Shown one piece after another: positions 5,994-6,989 of a stretch of DNA of 6,989 bases. The notes below the pieces were generated by a model. That model ran no database searches. It worked only from the letters and a program-made list of their open reading frames with translations, and was not told where the DNA came from. Origin of the DNA: Kiritimatiellales bacterium. Lineage in GTDB: Bacteria > Verrucomicrobiota > Kiritimatiellia > Kiritimatiellales > Pontiellaceae. Each line of letters begins with the position of its first letter. The stretch's first letter is position 1. The stretch lies in contig DAOUQA010000112.1 of NCBI GenBank assembly GCA_030625905.1, positions 1 to 6,989 of the forward strand, read 5' to 3'. The translations under genes were made by a program, and so were the position numbers.

Positions 5994-6982
5994 ACCTTTC
6001 CTCTATCGTGTTCATCTTGGCGGGCTTCCTGTTTTCCGCGTTGTTTTCCGGTGTGGAGACGGGAAGCTACATGATCAACCGCATTCGGTTGCGGCACCGC
6101 GAACGGGAGCGCCGCCCCTCGGCTGTGGTGCTGTCGCGGTTGCTGCGCAACTCGCATATCTTTGTGTTCACCGTGCTCATCGGAAACAATATTGCGCTTT
6201 ATCTGCTCTCCAGGGAAGTGACGAGTCTCTACCTTGGCAGTGGTTCTGGAGAGGGGCGGGTTTTGCTCGGTTTTATTCCGTGGAGTGCGGAGATGGCCGC
6301 CACGCTCACCTTGATGTTTCCGCTTTTCATCCTTGCCGAGGTCGGCCCCAAGAACCTCTTCCGCAAGAAGGCCGATGTTCTCATGTACCGGTTGGCGGGG
6401 CCCATGCGCCTAGTCGTGATGCTGTTCTATCCATTCACCGGGCCGCTGAAGAAACTCTTCAGCCTGCTGACCCGTGGAATGGACGAGGAGCCCGGCCGCG
6501 AGCTGCACCGCCTTTCGCCCGACGGCCTCAAGGAATATTTCTCGGCGGGCGCGGAGGAGGGGCTGATTTCATCTCAGCAAAACCGCATGGTGGATAACGC
6601 CACCTCCATGCACAGTGTTCCCGTGCGCGCACTCATGGCGCCGCTGAAAAAAATACCGCGTCTGCCCTCCGATGCCACCGTGGCCGATTTCAAGCGGCTT
6701 GTGGCACGGCGGAATTCCGCGTATGCGCTCCTGATGGATAAACATTCCGTGGTGGGGATGGTTTCCATGTTCACCATCGTTAACCGAAAGCTGGGGAACG
6801 ACGAACCCCTCGAACCGTATGCCGACGAGGTGCTCGAAATACAGGAAAACCGCAACCTCAAATTGGCCTTCTACCGGCTACGCCGAAACCCCCGCCACAG
6901 TGCGGTAATCCTCGATGCCCGAAAGCACCCCGTCGGCTTCATCCGACTTGAGGATATCGCCCGCTACATTGCCGGAAGCTAA
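5990..6982 (+). CDS. DUF21/CBS domain membrane protein lacking CorC_HlyC domain
   Basis: This 330-residue paralogue of the preceding protein starts at ATG 5990 in an ATGA overlap, with a purine-rich GGGGAAGGGGG (5973-5983) as Shine-Dalgarno. DUF21 covers about 1-160: FSGVETGSY (19-27) matches the family signature, hydrophobic segments lie at 4-20, 57-75 and 102-118, and EVGPK (117-121) replaces the usual GExxPK. A CBS pair occupies about 205-327, with PVRALMAPL (211-219) beginning it and AVILDARKHPVGFIRLEDI (305-323) ending it. The DEYGG motif of the partner is absent. The protein stops right after the second CBS domain, so the C-terminal CorC_HlyC domain is missing; the clean end argues against truncation. 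It may form a hetero-oligomer with the upstream protein. Family assignment is firm and function is inferred. Confidence 0.9.
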   Translation: MNLSSIVFILAGFLFSALFSGVETGSYMINRIRLRHRERERRPSAVVLSRLLRNSHIFVFTVLIGNNIALYLLSREVTSLYLGSGSGEGRVLLGFIPWSAEMAATLTLMFPLFILAEVGPKNLFRKKADVLMYRLAGPMRLVVMLFYPFTGPLKKLFSLLTRGMDEEPGRELHRLSPDGLKEYFSAGAEEGLISSQQNRMVDNATSMHSVPVRALMAPLKKIPRLPSDATVADFKRLVARRNSAYALLMDKHSVVGMVSMFTIVNRKLGNDEPLEPYADEVLEIQENRNLKLAFYRLRRNPRHSAVILDARKHPVGFIRLEDIARYIAGS

Positions 6983-6984
6983 TA

Positions 6985-6989
6985 ATGGT
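6985..6989 (+). CDS. Possible start of a third operon gene (5 bases only)
   Basis: An ATG at 6985-6987 lies two bases after the TAA of the preceding gene, with GGAAG (6974-6978) at suitable distance as a Shine-Dalgarno. Spacing and site match tight operon continuation, but only one codon and two bases are visible, so identity cannot be judged. It could instead be a chance ATG. Confidence 0.35.

Overview
This window is bacterial chromosomal DNA of moderately high GC. It has compact operons joined by ATGA overlaps, Shine-Dalgarno sites in front of several genes, and intergenic spaces carrying palindromic repeats. No ribosomal RNA or universal marker gene is present, so the organism cannot be fixed. 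The palindromic repeats, a large kinase-like membrane protein and paired DUF21/CBS genes would suit the PVC group (Kiritimatiellota, Lentisphaerota or Verrucomicrobiota), but that is a weak inference.

Layout. Positions 1-1991 (minus strand) hold the 5' part of a very large gene that runs off the left edge. It is open for 663 codons and encodes a protein-kinase-like lobe, a helical middle and a multi-pass membrane region. Positions 1992-2240 are non-coding, with two short perfect palindromes. Positions 2241-2318 hold a repeat-like element bounded by TGTAG/CTACA. It abuts a damaged DUF4136 gene (plus strand, 2288-2769) that lacks its lipoprotein signal, seems to have lost an internal segment, and has a one-base frameshift just before its C-terminus.

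Positions 2845-4403 (minus strand) are a two-gene operon, yjbQ followed by a TPR-repeat lipoprotein, joined by a 4-bp ATGA overlap. The divergent intergenic region 4404-4721 contains a 30-bp imperfect inverted repeat (4501-4582) built from 9-bp units. Positions 4722-6982 (plus strand) are two overlapping genes for DUF21/CBS membrane proteins of the HlyC/CorC (CNNM-like) family. The first has the full domain set and the second lacks the C-terminal CorC_HlyC domain. A further gene probably begins at 6985.

How the genes work together. The two DUF21/CBS proteins are probably co-translated and may form a hetero-oligomeric cation (Mg2+-type) transporter or exporter. The coupling of yjbQ to a TPR lipoprotein shows co-expression but no obvious shared pathway. 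The most novel-looking item is the kinase-like membrane protein at the left edge: it keeps a textbook glycine-rich loop and AVK lysine, but its catalytic loop appears to lack the usual aspartate.
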